DNA from: Parasphingopyxis lamellibrachiae
GTDB lineage: Bacteria > Pseudomonadota > Alphaproteobacteria > Sphingomonadales > Sphingomonadaceae
Reading direction: 5' to 3'
Assembly (NCBI RefSeq): GCF_003385775.1
Contig: NZ_QRDP01000004.1
Location: 2,630,957 to 2,694,956, forward strand
Length of the DNA stretch: 64,000 nucleotides
The notes beneath the pieces are model-generated. The model was given only the letters and a program-made list of their open reading frames with translations. It searched no databases and was not told the DNA's origin. Positions 17,084 through 26,363 of this stretch are shown here, piece by piece. Both the position numbers and the translations under genes were made by a program. Numbering within the stretch: position 1 is the stretch's first letter; the number at the start of each line of letters is the position of its first letter.

Positions 17084-18901
17084 ATGGCAGCAACTGAAGA
17101 TGGCCCGATGGCTGGCGCCGATTTGCCCAGCCTGGAGGATATGCAGCATTGGACGGGCGTACTTGGCCGTGCGCAACAAATGATGCTGGAATATGCTACG
17201 CGCCAGATGCAGCGGGCCGCCGAGGTCGATCCGAAAACGCTTTCTGAAACCGCGATGCCCAGTGCGGACCAGCTTCCCGCCATGTTCGCCGGCCTTTCGT
17301 CCATGACGCTGAATCCGGAGCGGCTCATTCAGGCACAATCCGATTTCTGGGAAGACAGTGTCAAACTGTGGACGCGCTTCCTAAACCCCGGTGATGGCGA
17401 GCAGGAGGGTGAAGAAGCTCCCAAGCCGAAGGATCGCCGGTTCGTCGCTCCGCAATGGCAGAGCAATCCGGTCTTCGACATGATACGCCAAAGCTATCTT
17501 ATGATTGCCGATCACATGCTGCGTAGCGTCGATACAATTGATGGGGTGGACCCGAAACAGAAGGAGCAGGCCCGTTTCGCAACCCAGCAATTTGTCGATG
17601 CGATGAGCCCGAGCAATTTTGCACTGACCAATCCGCAAGTCCTGGAAAAGGCGATCGAGACCAAGGGGGAGAGCTTCCTCAACGGCCTTGAGCATATGCT
17701 GGCCGATCTGGACAAGGGCCAGCTGACCCATACAGATTCTTCTGCGTTTGCGCTGGGTGAGAATATCGCGACGACGCCTGGCAAGGTGATCAAGGAAACT
17801 CCGCTCTATCAGCTGATCCAGTATGAGCCGACGACGAAAAAGGTTTGCGAGACGCCGCTCGTGATCTTTCCGCCCTGGATAAATCGTTTTTACATTCTCG
17901 ACCTCAATGAGAAAAAAAGCTTCATCCGCTGGGCCGTGGCGCAGGGGATCACGGTCTTCGTCGTGTCTTGGAAATCCGCCGATTCCAGCATGGCCGATGT
18001 GGTGCAGGACGATTATGTCGTGCGCGGTCAGGTCGATGCAATCGATACGGTGCGCAAGCTGCTCGATGTGCCTTCGGTCAACACCATCGGCTATTGCGTG
18101 GCTGGTACGACGCTGGCTATGACGCTTGCCTATCTCGCCGCTAAGGGCGAGGCGGACAAGGTGGAGAGCGCGACCTTCTTCACGGCCCAGGTCGATTTTA
18201 CCGAAGCCGGCGATCTCCAGCTCTTTATCGATGAAACCCAGGCCAAGCTGATCGAACAGTTGGGGGAGGGCGAAGGCTATCTGGATGGCCGTTACATGGC
18301 GGCGACCTTCAACCTGCTGCGCGGGCGCGATCTGATCTGGAACTATGTCGTCAGCAACTATCTTCTGGGCGAGGATTATCCGGCATTCGACCTGCTGCAC
18401 TGGAATGGCGATACGACCAACCTGCCGGCCAAGTGGCATCGCAACTATCTGAACGATTTCTACCGCGACAATAAGCTTGCGACACCGGGAGGCCTTTCAG
18501 TCGACGATGTGCCGATCGATCTGACCAGCGTGGAAACGTCCGCCTATGTCCAGGCGGGCCGGGAGGACCATATCGCGCCGCCTGAGAGCGTCTGGAAGAT
18601 CACCGAACATTTCAAAGGCCCATTGCGTTTCGTGCTTGCCGGGTCCGGCCATATCGCCGGGGTCGTGAATCCGCCCGATGCAAAGAAATATCAGTATTGG
18701 ACGAACAAGAAGGGCGCCGATTCGCTGGCGGGCTTTATTGCAGGAGCGAAGGAAACACCCGGAAGCTGGTGGCCGGACTGGCTCGACTGGCTCGAAGGCC
18801 ATGCCGGAAAAAAGGTGGACGCCAAAGGCCCGCGCAAGCCTGGAAAAGGCAAGCTGAAGGCACTGGAAGATGCTCCGGGAAGCTATGTAAAGACCCGCTG
18901 A
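17084..18901 (+). CDS. phaC: class I poly(3-hydroxyalkanoate) synthase
   Basis: Polymerises 3-hydroxyacyl-CoA into PHA granules. 605 residues, normal for class I. The lipase-like box GYCVAGTT places the nucleophile at C338; GREDHIAP supplies D495 and GSGHIAGVVNPP supplies H523, completing the catalytic triad. The N-terminal ~100 residues are the family's variable dimer/granule region. ATG 17084 is chosen because an AAAGGA lies ahead; an earlier in-frame start overlaps the VOC gene. The phasin gene follows with its own promoter. No phaA, phaB, depolymerase or phaR is in the window. Confidence 0.96.
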   Translation: MAATEDGPMAGADLPSLEDMQHWTGVLGRAQQMMLEYATRQMQRAAEVDPKTLSETAMPSADQLPAMFAGLSSMTLNPERLIQAQSDFWEDSVKLWTRFLNPGDGEQEGEEAPKPKDRRFVAPQWQSNPVFDMIRQSYLMIADHMLRSVDTIDGVDPKQKEQARFATQQFVDAMSPSNFALTNPQVLEKAIETKGESFLNGLEHMLADLDKGQLTHTDSSAFALGENIATTPGKVIKETPLYQLIQYEPTTKKVCETPLVIFPPWINRFYILDLNEKKSFIRWAVAQGITVFVVSWKSADSSMADVVQDDYVVRGQVDAIDTVRKLLDVPSVNTIGYCVAGTTLAMTLAYLAAKGEADKVESATFFTAQVDFTEAGDLQLFIDETQAKLIEQLGEGEGYLDGRYMAATFNLLRGRDLIWNYVVSNYLLGEDYPAFDLLHWNGDTTNLPAKWHRNYLNDFYRDNKLATPGGLSVDDVPIDLTSVETSAYVQAGREDHIAPPESVWKITEHFKGPLRFVLAGSGHIAGVVNPPDAKKYQYWTNKKGADSLAGFIAGAKETPGSWWPDWLDWLEGHAGKKVDAKGPRKPGKGKLKALEDAPGSYVKTR

Positions 18902-18913
18902 TACGCGGGTTTA
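18893..18913 (+). terminator. short terminator overlapping the phaC stop codon
   Basis: ACCCGC and GCGGGT form a 6-bp stem whose 6-nt loop contains the phaC TGA; TTTA follows. A terminating ribosome would cover the hairpin, so it may act only as an mRNA 3' end. Moderate support. Confidence 0.45.
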
Positions 18914-18977
18914 TCCAAATATTACAGATACAAGCATGATGGCCTGACGTGCGGTGGATCGCCCTCCCCACGCGCTA

Positions 18978-19039
18978 TGCTGCAGCGCACAAAAAGTGCT
19001 TGCAAATTTCGATTCTTTCCTATATTGTGCGCTGCAACA
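18978..19039 (+). promoter_or_regulatory. phasin promoter with paired inverted operators
   Basis: TGCTGCAGCGCACAA (18978-18992) and TTGTGCGCTGCAACA (19025-19039) are inverted copies with one mismatch in 15. Between them lies a candidate sigma-70 -35 TTGCAA (19000-19005); the -10-like TATATT/TATTGT (19021-19028) overlaps the right operator. CTGC/GCAG-rich dyads of this type are known targets of PhaR repressors in other alphaproteobacteria, so PhaR control is the natural inference. Confidence 0.65.
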
Positions 19040-19068
19040 TAGAGATTAATGAAGGTGTGGAGTTAACC

Positions 19069-19680
19069 ATGGCTACAACGACCAAGACCGCCGCTGCCGC
19101 AAAAAAAGCGACCCCGGCCAAGAAAACTGCCGCAAAGACGGCACAGAAGAAGACTGTAACAAAAAAGGCTGCCGTCAAATCTGCAGCCACTTCGAAAGGA
19201 ACGATTATGACGAATGCAGCTGAAAAAGCACAGGACAGCGTGAAAAAGACTGCCGAAGCCGCTACCGAGCGTGCCAAGGAAATGTTCGGTGACATCAACG
19301 AGCGTGCGAAGACCGCCGTCGAGAAGGGCACCGAAGTGGCTCGCGAAATCGGCGAATTCAACAAGGGCAATGTTGAAGCCATGGTTACTTCGGCCCGCAT
19401 CGCTGCCGAAGGCACAGGCGAAATTGCTCGCGAAGCAGCCGAGTTCGGCCGTCAGCGTTTCGAAACGATGACCGGCACGATCAAGCAGGTTGCTGCTGTT
19501 AAGTCGCCGACCGAATTCTTCCAGATCCAGAACGATTACGCCAAGAGCGCATTCGAATCGATGGTTCAGGAAGGTTCGAAGATGAGCGAAGCATGGCTGA
19601 AGCTCGCCGGCGAGGTTGCCGAGCCGATCTCCAACCGTTTCGCGGTTGCTGCCGACAAGGTGAAGAAGGCTGCTGCCTAA
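19069..19680 (+). CDS. phasin with Lys/Ala-rich N-terminal tail
   Basis: A PHA granule surface protein, 203 residues. Residues 1-45 are almost wholly Lys, Ala, Thr (repeats like KKATPAKKTAAK), resembling histone-H1-like or PhaF-type DNA-binding tails. Residues ~50-203 form the amphipathic-helical phasin domain (AREIGEFNKGNVEAMV, EIAREAAEFGRQRFETM, SPTEFFQIQNDYAKSAFE). ATG 19069 has GTGGAG ahead. A second in-frame ATG at 19207 (residue 47) has its own GAAAGGA six bases ahead and would give a 157-residue phasin without the tail. It follows phaC and has a strong terminator. Confidence 0.9.
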   Translation: MATTTKTAAAAKKATPAKKTAAKTAQKKTVTKKAAVKSAATSKGTIMTNAAEKAQDSVKKTAEAATERAKEMFGDINERAKTAVEKGTEVAREIGEFNKGNVEAMVTSARIAAEGTGEIAREAAEFGRQRFETMTGTIKQVAAVKSPTEFFQIQNDYAKSAFESMVQEGSKMSEAWLKLAGEVAEPISNRFAVAADKVKKAAA

Positions 19681-19707
19681 GCTTCACGCTTGAACGCAAT
19701 GAACAAG

Positions 19708-19742
19708 GGGCCGTTCCGCAGCAGTGCGGGGCGGCCCTTTTT
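19708..19742 (+). terminator. intrinsic terminator of the phasin gene
   Basis: GGGCCG pairs with CGGCCC and CCGCA with TGCGG around a 4-nt loop, separated by a TT/GG mismatch, followed by five T. It is 27 bases after the stop codon. Confidence 0.9.
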
Positions 19743-19845
19743 CGTCGGAGCCCTCTTTCTTCATCCAGGCTTCCGAGTCGGTTAGGCTTTTTACACCACA
19801 TCAACCCCTTGCTTAGCGGCCCCGCAATACGATATTCCGAGAACC

Positions 19846-20199
19846 ATGCTCCAAAGCGACGAAATTCTTGCCTCCGGCACTGACGACGAAGAGGGAACAG
19901 GCGATTCCGGCCTCGGGGTCGCGACGCAAACGCGCACACGGACCAAAAAGCCGTCGCCCTACAAAGTGCTGATGTTGAATGACGATTTCACACCGATGGA
20001 ATTCGTCGTGCTCGTCCTCCAGCGCTTCTTCAGCATGGGCATGGACGATGCGACGCGGGTTATGTTGCAGGTTCATCAGCGCGGCGTTGGGGTGTGCGGC
20101 GTGTTCAGCTACGAAGTCGCCGAAACCAAGGTCACTCAGGTGATCGATTTTGCCCGCGAGAATCAGCACCCTTTGCAATGCACGCTTGAAAAAGCCTGA
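19846..20199 (+). CDS. clpS: ATP-dependent Clp protease adaptor ClpS
   Basis: Delivers N-degron substrates to ClpAP. 117 residues: a flexible acidic N-terminus of about 35 residues, then the ClpS core [21 protein letters not shown] with the NDD motif that contacts the substrate N-terminus, and [20 protein letters not shown] with the binding-pocket residues. No clpA is adjacent; it precedes murA on the same strand with a 60-bp gap. The N-terminus starts soon after the phasin terminator. Confidence 0.95.
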   Translation: MLQSDEILASGTDDEEGTGDSGLGVATQTRTRTKKPSPYKVLMLNDDFTPMEFVVLVLQRFFSMGMDDATRVMLQVHQRGVGVCGVFSYEVAETKVTQVIDFARENQHPLQCTLEKA

Positions 20200-20259
20200 T
20201 TGCACATTGGGAGTTGGCGCCGGGATTGCGCGGCCGCCAAGTTCCGGTAGAAGCCGGTC

Positions 20260-21540
20260 ATGGATAGTATCGTAGTTCGCGGCGGCAACCGCCTCTCAGG
20301 AACCGTGCAGATTTCCGGCGCGAAGAACGCCGTCCTCACGCTCATGCCCTGTGCATTGTTGACAGATGAGGGGCTGTGTCTCGAAAACCTGCCCCGTCTC
20401 GCCGATGTCGACAATTTCATGCACCTGCTCAACCAGCATGGTGCGTCGACAATGCTCGAAGGCGGGCACAACGGTGGCGGGCGCAAGATGACGGTCAAGG
20501 CCGCGTCCATCGCGTCGACGGTTGCTCCCTATGATTTTGTACGGAAGATGCGGGCGTCGATTCTCGTGCTCGGGCCGCTGGTGGCGCGGGCAGGCGAGGC
20601 GACTGTGTCAATGCCGGGTGGCTGCGCGATCGGGAACCGCCCGATCGACCTGCATCTCAAGGCGCTCGAAGCGCTGGGCGCCGATATCGAGCTTGCTGCC
20701 GGATATGTGAAGGCGACCGCGCCGGATGGCGGGCTCAAAGGCGGAACGATTTCCTTCCCCATGGTTTCTGTCGGCGCAACCGAAAATGCGCTGATGGCGG
20801 CGGTTCTGGCAAGCGGCGAAACCGTGATCGAAAATGCCGCCCGCGAACCCGAAATTGTCGATCTGTGCAACTGCCTTGTCGCGATGGGGGCGGAGATAGA
20901 GGATATCGGAAGCGACCGGCTTGTCGTTCATGGAACGGACCGCCTGCACGGAACAACCTATAGCGTGATGCCGGACCGGATCGAAGCGGGCAGCTATGCC
21001 TGCGCCGCGGCGATCACCGGCGGCGAGCTGATGCTCAAAGGCGCCGATGCGCATGACATGGCCGCCATCCTGGCTGGCCTGCGCGATGTTGGCCTTGGGG
21101 TCCAGGAATTGGCCGATGGCGTGAAGGTCAGTGCCGATGCGCGGCTCAAGCCGGCGACCATCTCAACCGCTCCGTTCCCCGGCTTTCCGACCGATATGCA
21201 AGCCCAGTTCATGTCGATGCTGGCGCTCGCCGACGGCACCAGCATGCTGACCGAAACGATCTTTGAGAACCGCTATATGCACGTTCCCGAGTTGGCGCGG
21301 ATGGGCGCGGATATCGAGGTTCGCGGCCGGACGGCCGTGGTGAAAGGTGTTGACGAGCTGGTCGGCGCGAATGTCATGGCCACCGATTTGCGCGCTTCGA
21401 TGAGTCTCGTGCTCGCCGGGCTGGCTGCCAGAGGCGAAACCAAGGTGCTGCGCGTCTATCATCTCGATCGCGGCTATGAGAGCCTCGAAGACAAGCTGAG
21501 TGCCGTCGGCGCCGATATTGAGCGCGTCAGCGAAGGCTAA
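20260..21540 (+). CDS. murA: UDP-N-acetylglucosamine 1-carboxyvinyltransferase
   Basis: First committed step of peptidoglycan synthesis: adds enolpyruvate from PEP to UDP-GlcNAc. 426 residues. The fosfomycin-sensitive catalytic cysteine is C122 in [17 protein letters not shown]-terminal [20 protein letters not shown] and the C-terminal [14 protein letters not shown] are intact. It may be cotranscribed with clpS. About 160 bp without a clear gene follow before the TSP3 protein gene. Confidence 0.96.
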   Translation: MDSIVVRGGNRLSGTVQISGAKNAVLTLMPCALLTDEGLCLENLPRLADVDNFMHLLNQHGASTMLEGGHNGGGRKMTVKAASIASTVAPYDFVRKMRASILVLGPLVARAGEATVSMPGGCAIGNRPIDLHLKALEALGADIELAAGYVKATAPDGGLKGGTISFPMVSVGATENALMAAVLASGETVIENAAREPEIVDLCNCLVAMGAEIEDIGSDRLVVHGTDRLHGTTYSVMPDRIEAGSYACAAAITGGELMLKGADAHDMAAILAGLRDVGLGVQELADGVKVSADARLKPATISTAPFPGFPTDMQAQFMSMLALADGTSMLTETIFENRYMHVPELARMGADIEVRGRTAVVKGVDELVGANVMATDLRASMSLVLAGLAARGETKVLRVYHLDRGYESLEDKLSAVGADIERVSEG

Positions 21541-21702
21541 TTTCTCCGGGCCGGAGGCAAATAGTGCGCAGTCAGCGGCGGAACGTTCCCCAGGCGTCGC
21601 GCAGCGCATTTCCCGCTCTGGCTGCCGCAGCGGCATTGGCGATATCCCGCAATCCTTTCAAAATGTTGCACGCGGAAGGGCGCAACGTGAAGGATTGAAT
21701 TC

Positions 21703-21942
21703 ATGACAAACAGCAAACTCATCGTTCCGGCGATCATCGCACTGATGATCGGACCGGTCCCTGCGCTGGCCTATGTCCAGGGTGGCGAAGTACCGCCGCC
21801 GACAATCGACACCAACGGCGATGGCACGCCGGACGCCTGGGATCGGGACGGCGATGGCCGGGCGGATGCTTGGGATCGGGATGGCGATGGCCGTCCCGAC
21901 GCGCTCGACAATGATGGAGATGGCGAACCCGACCAGATGTAG
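21703..21942 (+). CDS. small secreted TSP3/calcium-repeat protein
   Basis: A 79-residue protein with a signal peptide (residues 1-23, ending PALAY). The mature part is almost entirely four tandem acidic repeats with pattern D-x-[DN]-x-D-G-x-x-D, as in thrombospondin type 3 calcium-binding loops, here spaced by W or L. No other domain is present, so the product is a minimal exported calcium-binding peptide. Function unknown. It has its own terminator and sits alone. Confidence 0.72.
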   Translation: MTNSKLIVPAIIALMIGPVPALAYVQGGEVPPPTIDTNGDGTPDAWDRDGDGRADAWDRDGDGRPDALDNDGDGEPDQM

Positions 21943-21975
21943 GTCAGCCCTTCAGGACCCAGTATGACCCACTTA

Positions 21976-22007
21976 TGCCGCCGTTACCCGACGGCGGCAT
22001 TTTTTTT
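21976..22007 (+). terminator. intrinsic terminator of the TSP3 peptide gene
   Basis: TGCCGCCGT and ACGGCGGCA form a perfect 9-bp stem with a 6-nt loop and are followed by eight T. The T run includes the first base of the convergent DUF445 gene's stop codon. Confidence 0.9.
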
Positions 22008-23277
22008 ACAATATCGTGATGAGCGTATGAATAGTCAGGCCGACCAGTCCGCCGACGATCGTGCCGTTCATCCGGATATATTGAAGATCGCGGCTGACGG
22101 CATTTTCGACCCGGTCGGTAATCGTTTTCGCGTCCCAGCCCTTTACCGTGTCCGAAACCAGCTTGACGATGCTGTCGCCATAATCGGCAACCGCACCCAC
22201 TGTCGCGCGGCGGGCGAAAAGGTTGATCGCCCGTTTGAGATCGGCGTCGTTCTGCAGCGTGTGGCCCAGTTCCCGCAGGGCATCGCCGAACCGCCCGTCC
22301 ATCGCGCTATCGGGGTTGCGCGCTGCCCGGAGCAGAGCCTCGCGGGCCTGTTCCCACAGTCCGTCCAGCCAGTCGGCGACCGCCGGATTGTCGATCAGTT
22401 CGGATTTGAACTGCTCAACCCGCGCCCGCATCTCGGGATCATGCTGGAGATCGAAGATCAGGCGGACAAAGCCCTCATTGGCCTGATCGCGCAACGGATG
22501 GTGGGGATCTCCCTCCATCTGGACGAGCAGGCGGCGGAGTCCGTTGATGATCGAGTCCGACAGCCGGTCGTCGATAGCGAGCCAGCGCATGAAATTATTG
22601 GCGCGTTCATGGACCATCGCGCGGACTATATCTTCGTTCGAATCGAGGATATTGGCGGCCCAGCGCACTATACCGTCGATTACCGGGACATGCCGGTTCT
22701 CCTGCATTGCCGCCTCGATAGACTGGCCCAGCAGCGGCGCGATATCCAGCTCGCGTAGCCGGTTCGCGATCATCTGCTTGGTCGTTCCGCCAAGTCGTTC
22801 ATCGTCAAGCGATTCAAGGATCATGGCGACAAGCCGGGATGCCCCCTGGCGCATTCGGCCTTCGCCGCCCGACGGGTCGGTCAGGAAGGTCCCGATAGCC
22901 CCGGCGACATCGAATCGTTTCATCCGCCGCGCGACGATGGAGGGCGTGAGGAAATTGTCTTTCAGGAACCAGGCCAGCTGTTCGCCGATCCGGTCCTTGT
23001 TGTTGGGCACGATAGCGGTGTGCGGGATCGGAATGCCCATCGGATGCCGGAAGAGGGCGGTGACGGCGAACCAGTCGGCAAGCCCGCCGACCATGGCCGC
23101 TTCGGCAAAGGCGCGGACAAAGCCCCACGCCGCATGGCTCTCTTCCATATTATGGGCGAGGACGAATATCCCCGCCATTAGGAACAGCATGGCGGTCGCG
23201 GTGCGGCGCATGGCCTTGCCGCGATCCTCCGCCGCGCCGAGCCGGCCGAGCGGCCGGGATCGGTCCGTCGATGTCAT
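22006..23277 (-). CDS. DUF445 family membrane protein
   Basis: A 423-residue inner-membrane protein (YjiN/DUF445 type) with hydrophobic helices near residues 25-45 and at the extreme C-terminus (TIVGGLVGLTIHTLITIL); the middle is a large alpha-helical cytoplasmic or periplasmic region. The family motif GGLADWFAVTALFRHPMG, shared by YheB/YjiN proteins, is at about residue 63-80. The start overlaps the RND permease stop by 4 bp (ATGA), so it is the third gene of the efflux operon. The family's function is not established. Confidence 0.88.
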   Translation of the reverse strand: MTSTDRSRPLGRLGAAEDRGKAMRRTATAMLFLMAGIFVLAHNMEESHAAWGFVRAFAEAAMVGGLADWFAVTALFRHPMGIPIPHTAIVPNNKDRIGEQLAWFLKDNFLTPSIVARRMKRFDVAGAIGTFLTDPSGGEGRMRQGASRLVAMILESLDDERLGGTTKQMIANRLRELDIAPLLGQSIEAAMQENRHVPVIDGIVRWAANILDSNEDIVRAMVHERANNFMRWLAIDDRLSDSIINGLRRLLVQMEGDPHHPLRDQANEGFVRLIFDLQHDPEMRARVEQFKSELIDNPAVADWLDGLWEQAREALLRAARNPDSAMDGRFGDALRELGHTLQNDADLKRAINLFARRATVGAVADYGDSIVKLVSDTVKGWDAKTITDRVENAVSRDLQYIRMNGTIVGGLVGLTIHTLITIL

Positions 23278-26200
23278 TCTGCCGGCTGGATGGACGCCTT
23301 GTCATCGTCTTCCGGCCGGTAGGTAATAAGCCGACCGAAGAACCGCCGCATACGCCTTTCGATGCTGTCGGCGAGGCTGAAACAGGCAGGCACGATAACC
23401 AGAGTGAGCACCGTTGACAGCAACAGCCCGCCAATCACGGTCCAGCCCATTGGCGCGCGCCATGCACCATCGCCGGTCAACGCCAGGGCGGTTGGCACCA
23501 TCCCTGCGGTCATCGCGACCGTCGTCATGACGATCGGCTGAGCGCGCTTGTGCCCCGCATCGATTATGGCGGTGTCCTTGTCGACGCCTTTGTCCATTTC
23601 CTCGATCGCGAAATCGACCAGCAGGATCGAGTTTTTCGCAACAATGCCAAGCAGCATGAGCGTTCCGATGAATACCGGCATCGATATCGGCTGTCCGACG
23701 AGATGGAGGGCGATTGCGCTGCCCAGCGGGGCAAGCAGCAGTGAGCCCATATTCACCAGCGGTGCCATGATCCTGCGGTAAAGCAGGACGAGCACGGCGA
23801 ACACGAGCAGCACGCCCGAGATTACGGCAACGAGGAAGTTGAACAGCATTTCGGCTTGCCATTCTTCCTGGCCGGCGATCACGCGATCTACACCCGGGGG
23901 CATATCTTCCCAGAATTCAAGCGCGTTGATCTGGGTCATCGCGTCGCCCGTCACCAGTCCGGGGGCGAGATCGGCACCGATCACGATGCGCCGCCGCTGG
24001 TTGTAGCGCCGGATCTCGGTCGGGCCCGAGCCGAAGCCGATATCCGCCACGAGACGCAGGGGCACAGAGCCGCCATTCGCCGTAGCGACCGGCAGGTTCT
24101 CGATCGTCGAAAGGTCGCGCCGGGATTCTTCGGCAAGGGCGACACGGATCGGAATCTGGCGGTCGCTCAAGGAGAAACGTGCGGCATTCTGATCGATTTC
24201 ACCCTGGGTGGCGATGCGAATGGCCCGGCTGAGCTCCGCAGTTGTTACGCCAAGGTCTGCCGCCAGGTCGAGACGCGGTGTAACGACGATTTCCGGCCGG
24301 CGAAGATCGCCGTCGATACGCGGGGCAATGATCGTATCCAATGTGCTCATCTGCGCGACCAGCTCATTGGCAGCTTCTTCCAGGGCAACGGGGTCGTCGC
24401 CGCCGAGCGTCATCGAGATATCGCGGCCGCTAAAGCCGCCCTGCTGCGACATGAAGGTCACACGAGCATCGGGGATCGCGCGCAGCAGCGGAGCGGTTTC
24501 GCGCTCGAACTCGGTGCTCTTTCGTTCCCGGTCGTCGCGCAGCGTCATGAAGATCCGGCCGCTGCCCGGATCGATCCGCTGGAAAGCGGTCAGAACTTCC
24601 GGTTGCTGGCGCAATATGGCGGCAACCCGGTCAGACACTTGTTCAGTTTCTTCCAGCGTTGTGCCCGGGACCATTTCAATAGTCACCCGGCTGAAATCAT
24701 CATCGGTTTCCGGCTGGAAGGTCATCGGCAGCTGGCTGAATGCGATGACCGTGGCGACCATTGCACCGCCGCCGCCGATAAGAGCCGTTTTCCAGCGATG
24801 GACCAGAGACCAGCGCAGGAGCGCCATATAGCGGTCCATCATCGGTCCCTCGCCATGTTCGCGAACGCCTTCGGCTTTGAGGAAATAGGCGGAGACCAGG
24901 GGTGTGATGAGGCGGGCCACGGCTAGGCTCATCAACACCGCGACCACGGTGGTCATGCCGAACTGGATGAAGAACTGGCCTGAAATGCCGGGCATCAGCG
25001 CGACCGGCAGGAATACAGCAACGATTGCCATTGTCGTCGCCAGCACAGCAAGGCTGATCTCTTCCGCCGCATCGATCGATGCCTGATAGGAGGATTTGCC
25101 CATGCGCATATGCCGGACGATATTCTCAATCTCGACGATTGCGTCATCGACAAGCACACCGGCCACCAGACTGAGCGCGAGCAGGCTGATGAAATTCAGA
25201 GAGAAGCCGAACAGGTCCATGAACCAGAAGGTTGGGATCGCCGAAAGCGGTATGGCGATTGCAGAGATCAGCGTGGCGCGCCAGTCCCGAAGGAAGAAAA
25301 AGACGACGATAACGGCCAGTACCGCCCCTTCGACCAAAGCGGCCATGGCAGACTCATAATTTTCGCGCGTGTATTCGACGGATGTGAAGAGTCGGGTGAA
25401 AACGACGCCCGGATTATTCTCTTCGATCTGGGCGAGAACGGCTTCCGCATTGTCGTAGACGGTGACGTCGGACGCTCCCTTGGCCCGTTCGATCCCGAAG
25501 CTCACCACCTGACGGTTGTTCATCTTCGAAAGCGAGCGCTGCTCGCCATAGAGATCGCGGACTTCGGCGATATCCGCCAGTTTGATCGTACGGCCGCCGC
25601 CCAGTGCAATATCCGTCTGGCCCAGCTCATAGGCGGTTTCGGCGTTGCCAAGAACGCGAACAGATTGTTCGGATCCGGCCACTTCCGCCCGCCCGCCGGC
25701 CGCGTTGAGATTGGTTGCGCGCAACTGCGCATTGACCTGGCTGGCCGTGATGCCCAGCGACTGGAGCCGCGCAGGATCGAGGATCACCCGAATTTCCCGG
25801 CTGACCCCGCCGCCGCGATCGACCGCAGCCATGCCCTCTACGGAGAGCAGCTGGCGCGCGACGGTATTGTCGACGAACCAGCTCAGTTCCTCGAGCGTCA
25901 TATCGACATTTTCGACCGCAAAATAGGCGATCGTCCCGCCGCCGTTGATCTCGACGCGCAGGACCTGGGGTTCCAGGATGCCATCCGGCAGGTCGCCGCG
26001 TATCTGGGCCACCGCGTTGCGCACGTCGTTAACTGCGCGATCGACCGGCGTACCGATGGTGAATTCGACAAAGGTCCGCGAATTGCCCTCATTGACGAAG
26101 GACTGGATCGTATTGACGCCGTTGATGTTGCGAACCGCCGCTTCGATTCGCTGGGTAACCTGGTTTTCCATCTCGGTCGGAGCCGCGCCAGGCTGCGCGA

Positions 26201-26354
26201 CGATTATCCGGACCGCAGGAAAATCGACTTCCGGGCTGTCATTGACGTCAAGCCGGGCAAAGCTGATCAGCCCAGCCAGCATGAGCCCCAGGAACAGGAC
26301 CAGCGACGGCGTTGGGTTCTTGATGGCCCATGTCGATACGGTGCGGAAACTCAT
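23274..26354 (-). CDS. RND-type efflux permease (HAE1 family)
   Basis: Proton-driven multidrug efflux pump of the inner membrane, 1026 residues with twelve hydrophobic segments and two large periplasmic loops. The proton-relay acidic pair [15 protein letters not shown] is in the fourth helix, as in AcrB. N-terminus is the typical [18 protein letters not shown]. The adaptor gene is 9 bp upstream and DUF445 follows with overlap. There is no outer-membrane factor gene in this operon, so a shared TolC-type protein is likely. Substrates are unknown. Confidence 0.95.
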   Translation of the reverse strand: MSFRTVSTWAIKNPTPSLVLFLGLMLAGLISFARLDVNDSPEVDFPAVRIIVAQPGAAPTEMENQVTQRIEAAVRNINGVNTIQSFVNEGNSRTFVEFTIGTPVDRAVNDVRNAVAQIRGDLPDGILEPQVLRVEINGGGTIAYFAVENVDMTLEELSWFVDNTVARQLLSVEGMAAVDRGGGVSREIRVILDPARLQSLGITASQVNAQLRATNLNAAGGRAEVAGSEQSVRVLGNAETAYELGQTDIALGGGRTIKLADIAEVRDLYGEQRSLSKMNNRQVVSFGIERAKGASDVTVYDNAEAVLAQIEENNPGVVFTRLFTSVEYTRENYESAMAALVEGAVLAVIVVFFFLRDWRATLISAIAIPLSAIPTFWFMDLFGFSLNFISLLALSLVAGVLVDDAIVEIENIVRHMRMGKSSYQASIDAAEEISLAVLATTMAIVAVFLPVALMPGISGQFFIQFGMTTVVAVLMSLAVARLITPLVSAYFLKAEGVREHGEGPMMDRYMALLRWSLVHRWKTALIGGGGAMVATVIAFSQLPMTFQPETDDDFSRVTIEMVPGTTLEETEQVSDRVAAILRQQPEVLTAFQRIDPGSGRIFMTLRDDRERKSTEFERETAPLLRAIPDARVTFMSQQGGFSGRDISMTLGGDDPVALEEAANELVAQMSTLDTIIAPRIDGDLRRPEIVVTPRLDLAADLGVTTAELSRAIRIATQGEIDQNAARFSLSDRQIPIRVALAEESRRDLSTIENLPVATANGGSVPLRLVADIGFGSGPTEIRRYNQRRRIVIGADLAPGLVTGDAMTQINALEFWEDMPPGVDRVIAGQEEWQAEMLFNFLVAVISGVLLVFAVLVLLYRRIMAPLVNMGSLLLAPLGSAIALHLVGQPISMPVFIGTLMLLGIVAKNSILLVDFAIEEMDKGVDKDTAIIDAGHKRAQPIVMTTVAMTAGMVPTALALTGDGAWRAPMGWTVIGGLLLSTVLTLVIVPACFSLADSIERRMRRFFGRLITYRPEDDDKASIQPAE

Positions 26355-26363
26355 GCCTGATTC

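Noticed and set aside
19063-19070. TTAACCAT, a CtrA half-site-like 8-mer over the phasin start codon
   Set aside because: A single half-site with no second TTAA at the right distance; likely chance.
21544-21556. CTCCG-GGC-CGGAG after murA as a terminator
   Set aside because: Stem of 5 bp, 3-nt loop and no T tract.
25110-26360. Plus-strand open frame opposite the RND permease
   Set aside because: Shadow of a high-GC gene; rich in Arg, Asp and His with no domain.
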